Shown in pieces: positions 17,712-27,142 of a DNA stretch of 64,000 bases. Origin of the DNA: Candidatus Gastranaerophilales bacterium (lineage in GTDB: Bacteria; Cyanobacteriota; Vampirovibrionia; Gastranaerophilales; Gastranaerophilaceae); assembly GCA_944324305.1 (NCBI GenBank), contig CALUVV010000004.1, positions 1 through 64,000 on the forward strand, written 5' to 3'. The notes beneath the pieces were generated by a model. It was not told the origin of the DNA, made no database searches, and saw only the letters and a list, made by a program, of their open reading frames with translations. Position 1 is the first letter of the stretch. Each line of letters begins with the position of its first letter. Both the position numbers and the translations under genes were made by a program.

Positions 17712-18902
17712 ATGAAAATACATAATAAAAAATTTTATCTGCTATTAGGAATTATTTTATTTATAATACTTATTTTCTGTATTAATCAAATTTATAAATC
17801 TCGTTTTGGGTATTTTAAAACAGAGGGAAGTTTAAATTACCCACATCCTAATGCAGATGCTTTTTTAATACAAAATAATAAGATATTTATTCTTGGAGAT
17901 ACATTTAATAATATTCCAAATGAAATTTATAATATTAATAATAAGGCTTCAGAAATATATAAGTTTAAAAATAATTTACTTCATTCTTCTGAGGGAGTAT
18001 TAGTAGATGTTAATAGACTCTTTTTGTTAAGAACATGTATTAATTCAAAGTGTGGAATGTCAGTATTATATAATCTAAATAGTAATAAAATTGATTATAT
18101 ATATGATAATACATTTGATATCTTTAATGCAAATTTAAACAATCAATTGTTAAATTATTTATTGTTAAATAACAAAAATATTTTTTATATATCACATAAA
18201 TCAAATAATCAATATGAAATTGGTATTTTTAAACCCAAAAAACAAGATAAACAAATTTTGCTTACGGATGAAAATATAGAGTTTCCAAAGAGTATACAAT
18301 TAAACGATACGCAAATTTTAATTATGTCTATTCATAATGCATATATTTTTGATATAGAACATAATAAATTGACTAAATTAAATTTTCCATACGTGAACTA
18401 TCCTAATCCAATTGTTAATAACCAAAGAATTTCTCATCTGATAAAATTTAAAGATAAGATTTTAATCTTTATATATCTAGTTGATAATAGTTATAAAGGA
18501 TATAATTTAACACTTGTTTTTGATATAAAATCAAAGGAATTTTCTAAATTATCTTCGTCTTCAATTATTAGAGATGCTGGGTTTAGGGATGCAAGCTATG
18601 TTAGTTCTGTGATTAAATTGAATAATCGACATATTCTATTAACCGGAGGATTGGCCCCAACAACAACTTTGACGGGGCTTTTAGGCGGGCATAATTTAAA
18701 AAGAGATTCTGCCGAAATATATGATATAAAAAAAGATGAGTTTTACAGAATAGTTAATATGCCATCTGCTAAATTTGGTCATCGTTCTATTTTAATAAGC
18801 AATAATGAAATATATATTGTTGGAGGTCAAACAAATAAACTTTTCGGAACTTTTTATGGTGAAGAAAATAGAAAAATTATAAAGTTTAAAATATTAATAT
18901 AA
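17712..18902 (+). CDS. Membrane-anchored kelch-like protein upstream of the RTX gene
   Basis: A 396-residue protein with one N-terminal membrane segment (FYLLLGIILFIILIFCI) and an extracytoplasmic part rich in Asn, Ile and Lys. Repeats of the kelch type are visible toward the C-terminus: HILLTGGLAP, SAEIYDIKKDEFY, HRSILISNNEIYIVGGQT. This suggests a beta-propeller. A GTG three bases before the ATG is an alternative start. It ends 11 bases before the RTX gene, so the two are probably co-transcribed. AT content is higher than in neighbours, a sign of transfer. Role unknown, perhaps binding at the surface. Confidence 0.6.
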   Translation: MKIHNKKFYLLLGIILFIILIFCINQIYKSRFGYFKTEGSLNYPHPNADAFLIQNNKIFILGDTFNNIPNEIYNINNKASEIYKFKNNLLHSSEGVLVDVNRLFLLRTCINSKCGMSVLYNLNSNKIDYIYDNTFDIFNANLNNQLLNYLLLNNKNIFYISHKSNNQYEIGIFKPKKQDKQILLTDENIEFPKSIQLNDTQILIMSIHNAYIFDIEHNKLTKLNFPYVNYPNPIVNNQRISHLIKFKDKILIFIYLVDNSYKGYNLTLVFDIKSKEFSKLSSSSIIRDAGFRDASYVSSVIKLNNRHILLTGGLAPTTTLTGLLGGHNLKRDSAEIYDIKKDEFYRIVNMPSAKFGHRSILISNNEIYIVGGQTNKLFGTFYGEENRKIIKFKILI

Positions 18903-18913
18903 AGGAGTAAATT

Positions 18914-21900
18914 ATGAACACAGCTCAAAATTCTACATTAACTACAGAGCAATTGTATGCAAAATTAACAATTGCAAATGGAGAAACTATTGAAATTAAT
19001 GGAACAACTTATACTTGTATAAACTCTGTAAGTAATTCGAACAATGGCTACCAGGGGTTTGCTTATAAGAATAATTCTACAGGTAATATTATTGTTGTAC
19101 ATGCTGGGTCTAATGATCTTAGTAAATTTTCTAATTGGTTTACTAATGAAACATTTAATGATTGGATTAAAACAGACGGGCAGCTTGTTACTGATACTAT
19201 TCCAAGCCAATTTTATTCTGCTAAAAATTTTCTTGAAAGTGTAATATCAAATAACCAACAATCAAATATATCTCAAACAGGTCAATCTCTAGGAGGAACC
19301 CTCGCACAATTATGTGGGGTTCTTGATGAATTTAAAAATATTGACACAAAAACATTTAATCCTCTTGGAACTATAGATCTCTTTGATGATTTACAAAGCC
19401 AGGGATATAATATTTCAAATGATTTTTCCAATATAAACAATTATTGTTCTCAAAAAGAACCAATATCTTCAATAATGGGACATCCAGGTACTACATATAC
19501 AGCAACAAATGGACCTTCGTTTAATCATGATGTGAACGTCCATGTAAATAATAATTTGAATTATGATGTTACAACACAAAATTTATCTATACAAGGTATA
19601 GTTGGAACTACTGGAGAAGTTTGTATATACCCACAAAATAATAATATATTCAAGTTAACAATAAATTATAATGATACTAAAGATGTTAATGAACTGCTTA
19701 ACCTATTAAATAATTTAGAAGATACAGGTTTATTTTATGAGAATCCTAATTTAAAATTATCAGAAGTTAACAATAACGGACTATTATATAATGTTAAAAC
19801 CGGCGATACAATGTGGGATATTGCTAATCGTTTTGGAGTAACTCAAGAAGAATTAATAGAAGCAAATCCATGGTTATCTGATAGATATTCAGAAGATAAA
19901 TCATTTGCTTTAATTCGTCCTGATGAACGAATCATAATCCCTGAAGGTAGTATTAAAGGGACAGACAATAGTGGTATGGATAAATACTTAAATGATACTT
20001 TAAATGGGAATATTCATCCGGATACAATTGCTCCTGATGGAGTCACATTACCACAATCGGGTAAAACTGAAAACCCTGTAGTCGAACACTATACATCTAA
20101 ACCGCAAATGTTATCACCAGAAGAAATTCTTAGTAGAGCATTAAGTGAGGGAAATATAGATGCTTTAAAATCTGTAATACCTAATGCTGACAAAGATTTA
20201 TTCAATGCTCTTAGGGTATTAGCAACTCTTCCAGGAAATCCATTACAAAATGCGCATATTAATCAGGCTTTAAACAGTATGTTGTTCGCTCCTATTCTTA
20301 ATGCTTTCATTTCTGGAATTCACTTCAATCCCCCCATGGCAATAGATCTTGACGGCGAGGGTATTGAAACAATAGATATTAACAAAAGTCAAATCTATTT
20401 TGATGTAGATAATGACGGCTTCAGAGAACAAACAGGTTGGATTTCTAAAAATGAGGCAATACTTGCTATTGATAAAAACGGAAACGGAAAAATAGACAAT
20501 CAATCAGAAATGTTTGGCTCTACAGATTCTACAGGCTTTGAGGATTTAAGATCTATAGATTCAAACGGAGATGGTATTATAAATTCTCAAGATGCTGATT
20601 TTAATAAGATACGATTATGGCAGGATTTGAATGAAAATGGTGTTACTGAAGAAGGGGAATTGAAAACTCTTACAGAAGCAGGTATTCAATCTATTTACAC
20701 AAATGCTTATACTATAAATGCAACAGACAATAACAATATAATTACTGAAAAAGCAACCGTACAATACACTGACGGTACAACAAAAGATTTATATGATGTT
20801 GCTACGCAGTATAACGATATGTACACAGTTTATGGCGGAGATTATATTTTGGATGCGGATGTTATTGACCTGCCATGGCTTAGGGGATATGGCAATTCAA
20901 TGGATTTACAGCTTGCAGCTTCACAAAATGATAATTTAAAAGCTCTTGTCAAACAAATGGCTTCAATGACTAATGCTAATGATATATACAATCAGTTTGA
21001 TAACATGATGTCAATGTGGCTTGGAGAAAATAAAACCGGAGAAGAAATGCAAAAACTGGTTTTATCAAAGTTGATCAGACTTGATGTAGATAATATGAGT
21101 GAATTTCAGGCAAATAATATTGGTAATGCTTATAATTCTTTGAAAGATAAATTATATGTACAGTTTATAGCTCAAACAGCTTTGGCTGATAAATTTGATA
21201 TTGCTTATGATTATTCAACTGATTGCATAATTTATAGTGATAATACTTATGAAAATATCGTTGCAAACACCGCAGATGGCGATGCATTCACAGCTTCCTA
21301 TGTTATTGCAAAAATGCTTGCTGATGACGGTTCTTTGGATGTTACAAGACTTGCTAATACAATTAAAGAATTAGGATATGGTGCACAATTAATAAATTAT
21401 TTAAACAGCGGTTTAAAATTCCAAAATGGGGAATTTACATACGTTGCAGGTTCAAAACCGCTATATGTTATTGGTACTGACGGTAATGATACAATTACAG
21501 GCGGAGATACCGCAGACATAATTTATGGTATGGATGGTAATGACCTTATAAATGGCGGTGGGGGAGCTGATTTCCTTCATGGCGGCAGAGGTAACGATAC
21601 TTTATACGGCGGTGATGGAAATGATACTCTTATAGGCGGAGAAGGAGACGACACACTTGAAGGCGGTGGCGGAAACGACACATATATCTATGCAGGAGAT
21701 GGTAAAGATGCAGTTTTAGACGAAAAATGGGCAATTGTCAGAGAACAGCAATGGAGACAAAATAATTACTATACAGATTGGTATCCTGTTTGGGTTGAAG
21801 TTTCAAAAGAACTTGTAGATGCAGGTGATGATGTTATTTCTTTCGGGAAAAATGTTACTCCTGAAGATCTAACAATAACAAAAGACGGAAATAATCTTGT

Positions 21901-24900
21901 TTTCGGATTAAAAAATACAAATAATACATTAACTATCAAAAACTGGTATGCATCTGATAAGCAGAGAGTTGAAACTTTCCAATTTGCGGATGGATTAATT
22001 TTGAATGCCAACCAAATTTTAAGTATGATAACCGGTTCAACCGGAAATGATACAATAAACGGAACTGCTAATGCTGACTTTATATTTACAACAGGCGGAA
22101 ATGACACAATTACAATGGGTAAGGGCAACGATGTTGTTGTAAATCAAACAGGAAATACAATTTATAAATTCAATGAAGGTGATGGTCAGGACGTAATTTA
22201 TGATTACGCGGGTACTGATAAAATTGTATTAGGATACAGCAAAGATAGAACACTTTACAGAAGAGTCGGCGGGGATTTAATTCTGAAATTTAAAAATTCT
22301 ACTGATACTTTAACAATTAAAGATTGGTTTGCAGTAGAAGGGAACCGTACAGAAACAATTGAATTTTCAACAGGTGAAACCGCAACTATTCAAGATATTT
22401 TAACAAGAGCAACAAGTTCTCAAGTTACCAATAGTGCCGATAATATTTTTGGTACTGACGGTAATGATACTATTCACAGTTATGATGGCGATGACTTTGT
22501 TTCAACAGGTGCAGGAAACGATGTTATATATGGTGGTCTTGGAAATGATATCATGGTTGGCGGAGACGGTAATGATACATATTACGTAGAAACACCTGAT
22601 GATAGAGTAATAGAAAATGCAAATGAAGGTATTGATTCTATCTGGGCTAGTTATTCATACGAATTACCTGATAATGTTGAAAAGCTTTATTTACATCAAT
22701 TAGGTGGAGCAATTAATGGTCGCGGGAATGATATGGATAATAAAATCGTTGGAAACGACTATGACAACATCTTAGATGGTAAAGCCGGAACTAATGATTT
22801 ATGGGGCGGGAAAGGTGATGATACTTATATTATCAATGCCTCTAATGCCAATGACACTTGCCATGAAGGTGAAAATGAAGGTAATGACACTATAAAAGCA
22901 AGTATTACATATACTATTACACGTGCAAACATTGAAAATCTTATTTTGACCGGTACCGATGATATTGATGGTAGGGGAAATAAACTTGGTAATTATATAG
23001 AAGGTAACTCAGGCAGTAATGTTTTAAGAGGTGTTAATGGAAATGATACCCTCTATGGCGGAGGCGGTGTAGATTCGCTATACGGTGGAGTTGACGATGA
23101 TACATATATTCTTGATAACGATACAACATTAATTAAAGAAATGGCAAATGAGGGTAACGATACTGTTTTATCAAGCATTTCATATACATTGACAAATAAT
23201 GTTGAAAACTTAACTTTAACAGGAAATGAAAATCTCAATGCTACGGGAAATACTTTAGATAATGTCATCAATGGGAACTCCGCGGATAACATTCTTGAGG
23301 GTAAAAAAGGAAATGATACAATTTCCGGTGGTGAAGGTAATGATACCTATGTCTTTAATCGTGGAGACGGAGAAGATACAATTATTGAAACAGGTTCAAC
23401 ATACAGCTATATTGATAAATTAAGTTTCGGAACAGGTATTACTATAGATGATGTTCGTTTCAATAAGAGCGGAAATGATTTAATTGTATCTATTGCAGGC
23501 ACAAATGACAAGGTAATCATAAAAGATTCTAATATTAATCCTGATAACAGAATAGAACAATTTGTATTCCAAGATGGAACAGTTGTTGATGGTAGTAAAT
23601 TCTATGAATTGTCAGTAGATAACTCTCATAATGAGGCTTACGTTGACTTTTCATTTGCAAATACAAACTCTGTTTCTCCGTATATAGACAGAACTTATTA
23701 TGCTCATGGTTCATTGAGCAGTAATTTCTATTTTGATGCAAACAGAAATCTTGTAGAAGAAACTTATTATGAAGAAACTGGAGAAATAAGCAGTACACGT
23801 GTTTACACATATAATGAAGATGGAACTCTTAGTACAATGGATGATGGAGAAAATCTGCATTCTTATACATATTCTTCAGGTTTGCGAACAGATACAATAA
23901 CATCAAAATCGGATAATAGCTATGCAGGGAAAATTCTTACTTACTATAATTCTAATGATTTGATAACTAAAGAAGATACATACTCAGAAGATGATAAGCT
24001 GCTTTATACAAGCAGTTATACATATAACTCAGATAATAAATTGTTGAATATGCTTGAAAAAGAAGTTCTTTATAATTCAGATGGCACTTCAAGACAGCAG
24101 AATAAATTTATGAAAGAGTATACCTATAATGATGAGGGAAAAGTAGCATATTATTTTGAATATGGTTGGTTTAAGAAAGCAAATGGTTCTTACACTAAAT
24201 ATACAGCCGTACAGGATAATTATACTTATAATAATTACGGTCAGACAGAAAGTATAACCCACCATATTGGATATATGAATGAAAATGAAGAGTACGTAAA
24301 ATATAAAGATGAAATAACATTTACGTATGACGGATTAAATAAACTCTCTACTAAAGTCACAGAATCCGGGTATAGAGTTAATAATGTATGGCAAATGCAT
24401 GTATCCGAAAAAGTAACATACGAATATGATGAAGAAACAGGCTTATTGTCTAAAGAAACAGTAGATGTAGGTTATCAAAATAATGGTTCTTGGACTACCA
24501 AAACCTCTCAGGTATATACTTATGAATATAATCTGCAAGGAATGCTTACTGAAAAAATAAGAACAGATTATACTTTACAGTCTAACGGATCATATAGCAC
24601 TGTTGTTACTCAAAGAGTTGTTAATACATACGATGAAGAAACCGGAAGACTTATTTTGACAAATACTTATGAAGGTTCAAATCTTACAGAATCTCTTAAA
24701 TATGAATATGTTTATGATGATAATGGCAACCTTTTATCTCAAAAATTATACAATGGTATTATAAGCAACAATCAGGCTAACTCTTACGAATTTGTTAAAG
24801 AAGTTGCAATGAACTATAATAACAAATTATACGGAGATTATGATAATAATGCCCTTTACGGCGGTGATTTTGATGACTATCTGAAAGGTGAAGGCGGTTC

Positions 24901-25693
24901 TGACACTTTATATGGCGGATTAGGCAATGATACTTTGGATGGCGGAGCAAATCGCGATGTAATGATTGGCGGAAAGGGTAATGATACTTATTATGTAGGC
25001 AACGCAACCGACAAAATTATTGAATATGAAGATGAAGGAATTGATACAGTTCTTTCTGATATCACATATCAATTAAAAGATAATGTAGAAAATCTTACAC
25101 TTATCGGCGACAGAGCAGATACTAGAGCACTTGGAAATAATATTAGTAATATTATTATTGCAAATTCGGTAAATAACGAGCTAAAGGGCTTTGGTGGAAA
25201 CGATTATTTATACGGTGGTGCAGGTAATGATACTTTGTACGGCGGTGCAAATGATGACACGCTTGTTGGTGGAACAGGAGATGACTTCTTATCAGGTTCA
25301 ACAGGAAGTGACATATTTGTGTTTAACAAAGGTGATGGTATTGATACAGTTCAAGAGTATGCAGGTTCAGATGATACAATTCTGCTTGGAGATGATATTT
25401 CTAAGGATACCATCGCAATTTACAAGGATAATGAAGATTTGATTATTGATTATGGTGATAATCTCGGAACTGACAGAATTACTGTATTAAATCAGTGTGG
25501 AACGGATTCTAGCAAATATGTTGAACGAGTTCAATTAAATGACGGTTCTTACCTCTCAAATTCAGATATTAATGCTTTAATCCAAAACATGACAGCCTAT
25601 GCTGCAAATAATGATATTCAAATTAGTTCAATCAATGATGTTAAAAATAATGCAGATTTGATGAACTTAGTTGCCGCTGCTTGGCACAGTTAA
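18914..25693 (+). CDS. Giant RTX protein: lipase-like, LysM, RTX and YD-like repeat domains
   Basis: A 2259-residue protein exported by the type I system encoded next to it. Order of parts: a lipase-like N-terminal domain with GQSLGG at residues 123-128 (likely nucleophile Ser125); a LysM domain at about 290-345; a calcium-binding region with DLDGEG and DKNGNGKIDN (about 478-590); first RTX nonapeptide arrays from about 854 (GGxGNDTL); beta-rich linkers such as DLTITKDGNNLVFGL; a tandem YTYN-type repeat region resembling YD repeats (about 1600-1950); a second RTX block (about 1970-2140); and a C-terminus ISSINDVKNNADLMNLV that fits a type I secretion signal. AAAGGAG precedes the ATG. Likely a secreted, calcium-folded adhesin or enzyme. 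Confidence 0.85.
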   Translation: MNTAQNSTLTTEQLYAKLTIANGETIEINGTTYTCINSVSNSNNGYQGFAYKNNSTGNIIVVHAGSNDLSKFSNWFTNETFNDWIKTDGQLVTDTIPSQFYSAKNFLESVISNNQQSNISQTGQSLGGTLAQLCGVLDEFKNIDTKTFNPLGTIDLFDDLQSQGYNISNDFSNINNYCSQKEPISSIMGHPGTTYTATNGPSFNHDVNVHVNNNLNYDVTTQNLSIQGIVGTTGEVCIYPQNNNIFKLTINYNDTKDVNELLNLLNNLEDTGLFYENPNLKLSEVNNNGLLYNVKTGDTMWDIANRFGVTQEELIEANPWLSDRYSEDKSFALIRPDERIIIPEGSIKGTDNSGMDKYLNDTLNGNIHPDTIAPDGVTLPQSGKTENPVVEHYTSKPQMLSPEEILSRALSEGNIDALKSVIPNADKDLFNALRVLATLPGNPLQNAHINQALNSMLFAPILNAFISGIHFNPPMAIDLDGEGIETIDINKSQIYFDVDNDGFREQTGWISKNEAILAIDKNGNGKIDNQSEMFGSTDSTGFEDLRSIDSNGDGIINSQDADFNKIRLWQDLNENGVTEEGELKTLTEAGIQSIYTNAYTINATDNNNIITEKATVQYTDGTTKDLYDVATQYNDMYTVYGGDYILDADVIDLPWLRGYGNSMDLQLAASQNDNLKALVKQMASMTNANDIYNQFDNMMSMWLGENKTGEEMQKLVLSKLIRLDVDNMSEFQANNIGNAYNSLKDKLYVQFIAQTALADKFDIAYDYSTDCIIYSDNTYENIVANTADGDAFTASYVIAKMLADDGSLDVTRLANTIKELGYGAQLINYLNSGLKFQNGEFTYVAGSKPLYVIGTDGNDTITGGDTADIIYGMDGNDLINGGGGADFLHGGRGNDTLYGGDGNDTLIGGEGDDTLEGGGGNDTYIYAGDGKDAVLDEKWAIVREQQWRQNNYYTDWYPVWVEVSKELVDAGDDVISFGKNVTPEDLTITKDGNNLVFGLKNTNNTLTIKNWYASDKQRVETFQFADGLILNANQILSMITGSTGNDTINGTANADFIFTTGGNDTITMGKGNDVVVNQTGNTIYKFNEGDGQDVIYDYAGTDKIVLGYSKDRTLYRRVGGDLILKFKNSTDTLTIKDWFAVEGNRTETIEFSTGETATIQDILTRATSSQVTNSADNIFGTDGNDTIHSYDGDDFVSTGAGNDVIYGGLGNDIMVGGDGNDTYYVETPDDRVIENANEGIDSIWASYSYELPDNVEKLYLHQLGGAINGRGNDMDNKIVGNDYDNILDGKAGTNDLWGGKGDDTYIINASNANDTCHEGENEGNDTIKASITYTITRANIENLILTGTDDIDGRGNKLGNYIEGNSGSNVLRGVNGNDTLYGGGGVDSLYGGVDDDTYILDNDTTLIKEMANEGNDTVLSSISYTLTNNVENLTLTGNENLNATGNTLDNVINGNSADNILEGKKGNDTISGGEGNDTYVFNRGDGEDTIIETGSTYSYIDKLSFGTGITIDDVRFNKSGNDLIVSIAGTNDKVIIKDSNINPDNRIEQFVFQDGTVVDGSKFYELSVDNSHNEAYVDFSFANTNSVSPYIDRTYYAHGSLSSNFYFDANRNLVEETYYEETGEISSTRVYTYNEDGTLSTMDDGENLHSYTYSSGLRTDTITSKSDNSYAGKILTYYNSNDLITKEDTYSEDDKLLYTSSYTYNSDNKLLNMLEKEVLYNSDGTSRQQNKFMKEYTYNDEGKVAYYFEYGWFKKANGSYTKYTAVQDNYTYNNYGQTESITHHIGYMNENEEYVKYKDEITFTYDGLNKLSTKVTESGYRVNNVWQMHVSEKVTYEYDEETGLLSKETVDVGYQNNGSWTTKTSQVYTYEYNLQGMLTEKIRTDYTLQSNGSYSTVVTQRVVNTYDEETGRLILTNTYEGSNLTESLKYEYVYDDNGNLLSQKLYNGIISNNQANSYEFVKEVAMNYNNKLYGDYDNNALYGGDFDDYLKGEGGSDTLYGGLGNDTLDGGANRDVMIGGKGNDTYYVGNATDKIIEYEDEGIDTVLSDITYQLKDNVENLTLIGDRADTRALGNNISNIIIANSVNNELKGFGGNDYLYGGAGNDTLYGGANDDTLVGGTGDDFLSGSTGSDIFVFNKGDGIDTVQEYAGSDDTILLGDDISKDTIAIYKDNEDLIIDYGDNLGTDRITVLNQCGTDSSKYVERVQLNDGSYLSNSDINALIQNMTAYAANNDIQISSINDVKNNADLMNLVAAAWHS

Positions 25694-25707
25694 TAGTCAG
25701 ACATTAC

Positions 25708-25740
25708 AAACAGGTTGGTTTAAACGCCAACCTGTTTTTT
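25708..25740 (+). terminator. Terminator after the RTX gene
   Basis: AAACAGGTTGG (25708-25718) pairs perfectly with CCAACCTGTTT (25727-25737), followed by T residues. It separates the abundant RTX transcript from the secretion genes, and may allow partial read-through. Confidence 0.85.
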
Positions 25741-25753
25741 CACATACGGATAA

Positions 25754-27142
25754 ATGAAAAAGATATACAAATTTTACTTAGCTCTCATATTTACTATCAC
25801 CCTGCAAATAAGCACTTATGCGGCAGAAATATCTTATCAGGATACATTAAAAGCCGCTATAGATAATTCGTTTGATTTAAAGATGTCAGCTGTAGATATA
25901 GGTATCAGTAAAGCACAACTAAAAGCAGTACGTGCTGATTGGTATCCTACTTTAAGTATGCAGTTTAACACAGAATATAACAGAGACCTGACAGGTGGAC
26001 GCGGGACTTATGCTTATGCCGGAAACACTATGATTACTCCATTCACCCAATTCAGAGATATGCTTTACCTGACACTTTCTTATAACCTGCTTGATTTTGG
26101 TGTTCAGGGTAAAAAAGTACATATTGCAAAACAGGAATTAGCACAAAAGGAAATTAATTATAATTTACAATTAAAAGATTTAAAACTTAAAATTCTAGAT
26201 TTATACAGTAAAGCCCAACAATATAATAATACAATTAACACTAAATCAGAAATATTAAGTCTTTATCAAAATATGTTCATCAATAAAGAGCGTATGTTTA
26301 AAGCCGGTATAGACAACAAACTTTCAGTTATGGATGAAGCTGTTAAAATAGCAAAAACACAAAATGAAATTGAAAATTCAAAGCGGGAATTAAAAAATAC
26401 TCTTCAGGATTTGTCATATTATACAAAAAACGAATATGATATTACCGGACTTCGCGTAAAAGGTATAGAACAACAGGATGAAGCAGATGAGTATATAGAA
26501 GACGATAACATTATAGAAATCAGTGATACTAATCTTATAGAATCAGAAATTAACAAGACGGAATATAATTTTGCATTTAATCCTGCATTTACAGATGAAG
26601 CGAAATATTATGATTTAGAAATTGATAAAAAGAAATCGGAACTAAGTATTTTAAAACGGCAACTTTTACCTTCTTTCAGATTATATGCAGGATATGCATT
26701 ATACGGACAAAATCCCAATAATTACTGGCATTCTGTTCAGGATGTCGGACAGAGAAGTTTTGTTGTCGGAATTTCATCACAATATGTGTTTTTTGACGGG
26801 TTTAAAAATCGTGCTAACAGAGAAAAAACAAAGTTAGAAATTGAGAAACTGCAAATAGAAAAAGAAAAGAAACTAAGTGAACTTGAAAATAAATATACAA
26901 AAAGTTTTAAAGCCTACGAATCATATAATGAAGAATTAAGTACAAATAAAGAACTTCTCGCAACTGTAAAAGAAAAATTATACGATGTCGGCAGATTAAA
27001 AGCAAATAAACTTACGGATGAAAATGAACTTCTTTCAGCAAAAGCGGAACTTTTAAATCAGGAATTTGAATTAGAACAGAACATAATAAATATAACTTCT
27101 AAACTGGAAGAAATGAAAATAATGGCAGGAGCAGACTTATGA
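25754..27142 (+). CDS. TolC-family outer membrane efflux protein of the type I secretion system
   Basis: A 462-residue outer membrane channel protein. A signal peptide is visible (YKFYLALIFTITLQISTYA then AE). The rest has the two-fold TolC pattern: long amphipathic helices with heptads (for example the INTKSEILSLYQNMFINKE region and the final INITSKLEEMKIM) and short strands with aromatic ends (SFRLYAGYALYG, FVVGISSQYVFFDG). Its stop overlaps the start of the ABC transporter gene (ATGA). It should form the outer duct for export of the RTX protein. Confidence 0.85.
   Translation: MKKIYKFYLALIFTITLQISTYAAEISYQDTLKAAIDNSFDLKMSAVDIGISKAQLKAVRADWYPTLSMQFNTEYNRDLTGGRGTYAYAGNTMITPFTQFRDMLYLTLSYNLLDFGVQGKKVHIAKQELAQKEINYNLQLKDLKLKILDLYSKAQQYNNTINTKSEILSLYQNMFINKERMFKAGIDNKLSVMDEAVKIAKTQNEIENSKRELKNTLQDLSYYTKNEYDITGLRVKGIEQQDEADEYIEDDNIIEISDTNLIESEINKTEYNFAFNPAFTDEAKYYDLEIDKKKSELSILKRQLLPSFRLYAGYALYGQNPNNYWHSVQDVGQRSFVVGISSQYVFFDGFKNRANREKTKLEIEKLQIEKEKKLSELENKYTKSFKAYESYNEELSTNKELLATVKEKLYDVGRLKANKLTDENELLSAKAELLNQEFELEQNIINITSKLEEMKIMAGADL

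Noticed and set aside
21475-25330. Dense short repeats that could look like a CRISPR array or satellite
   Set aside because: They are in frame and encode GGxGNDTL RTX nonapeptides and YTYN-type repeats with variable spacing; no spacer-repeat structure.
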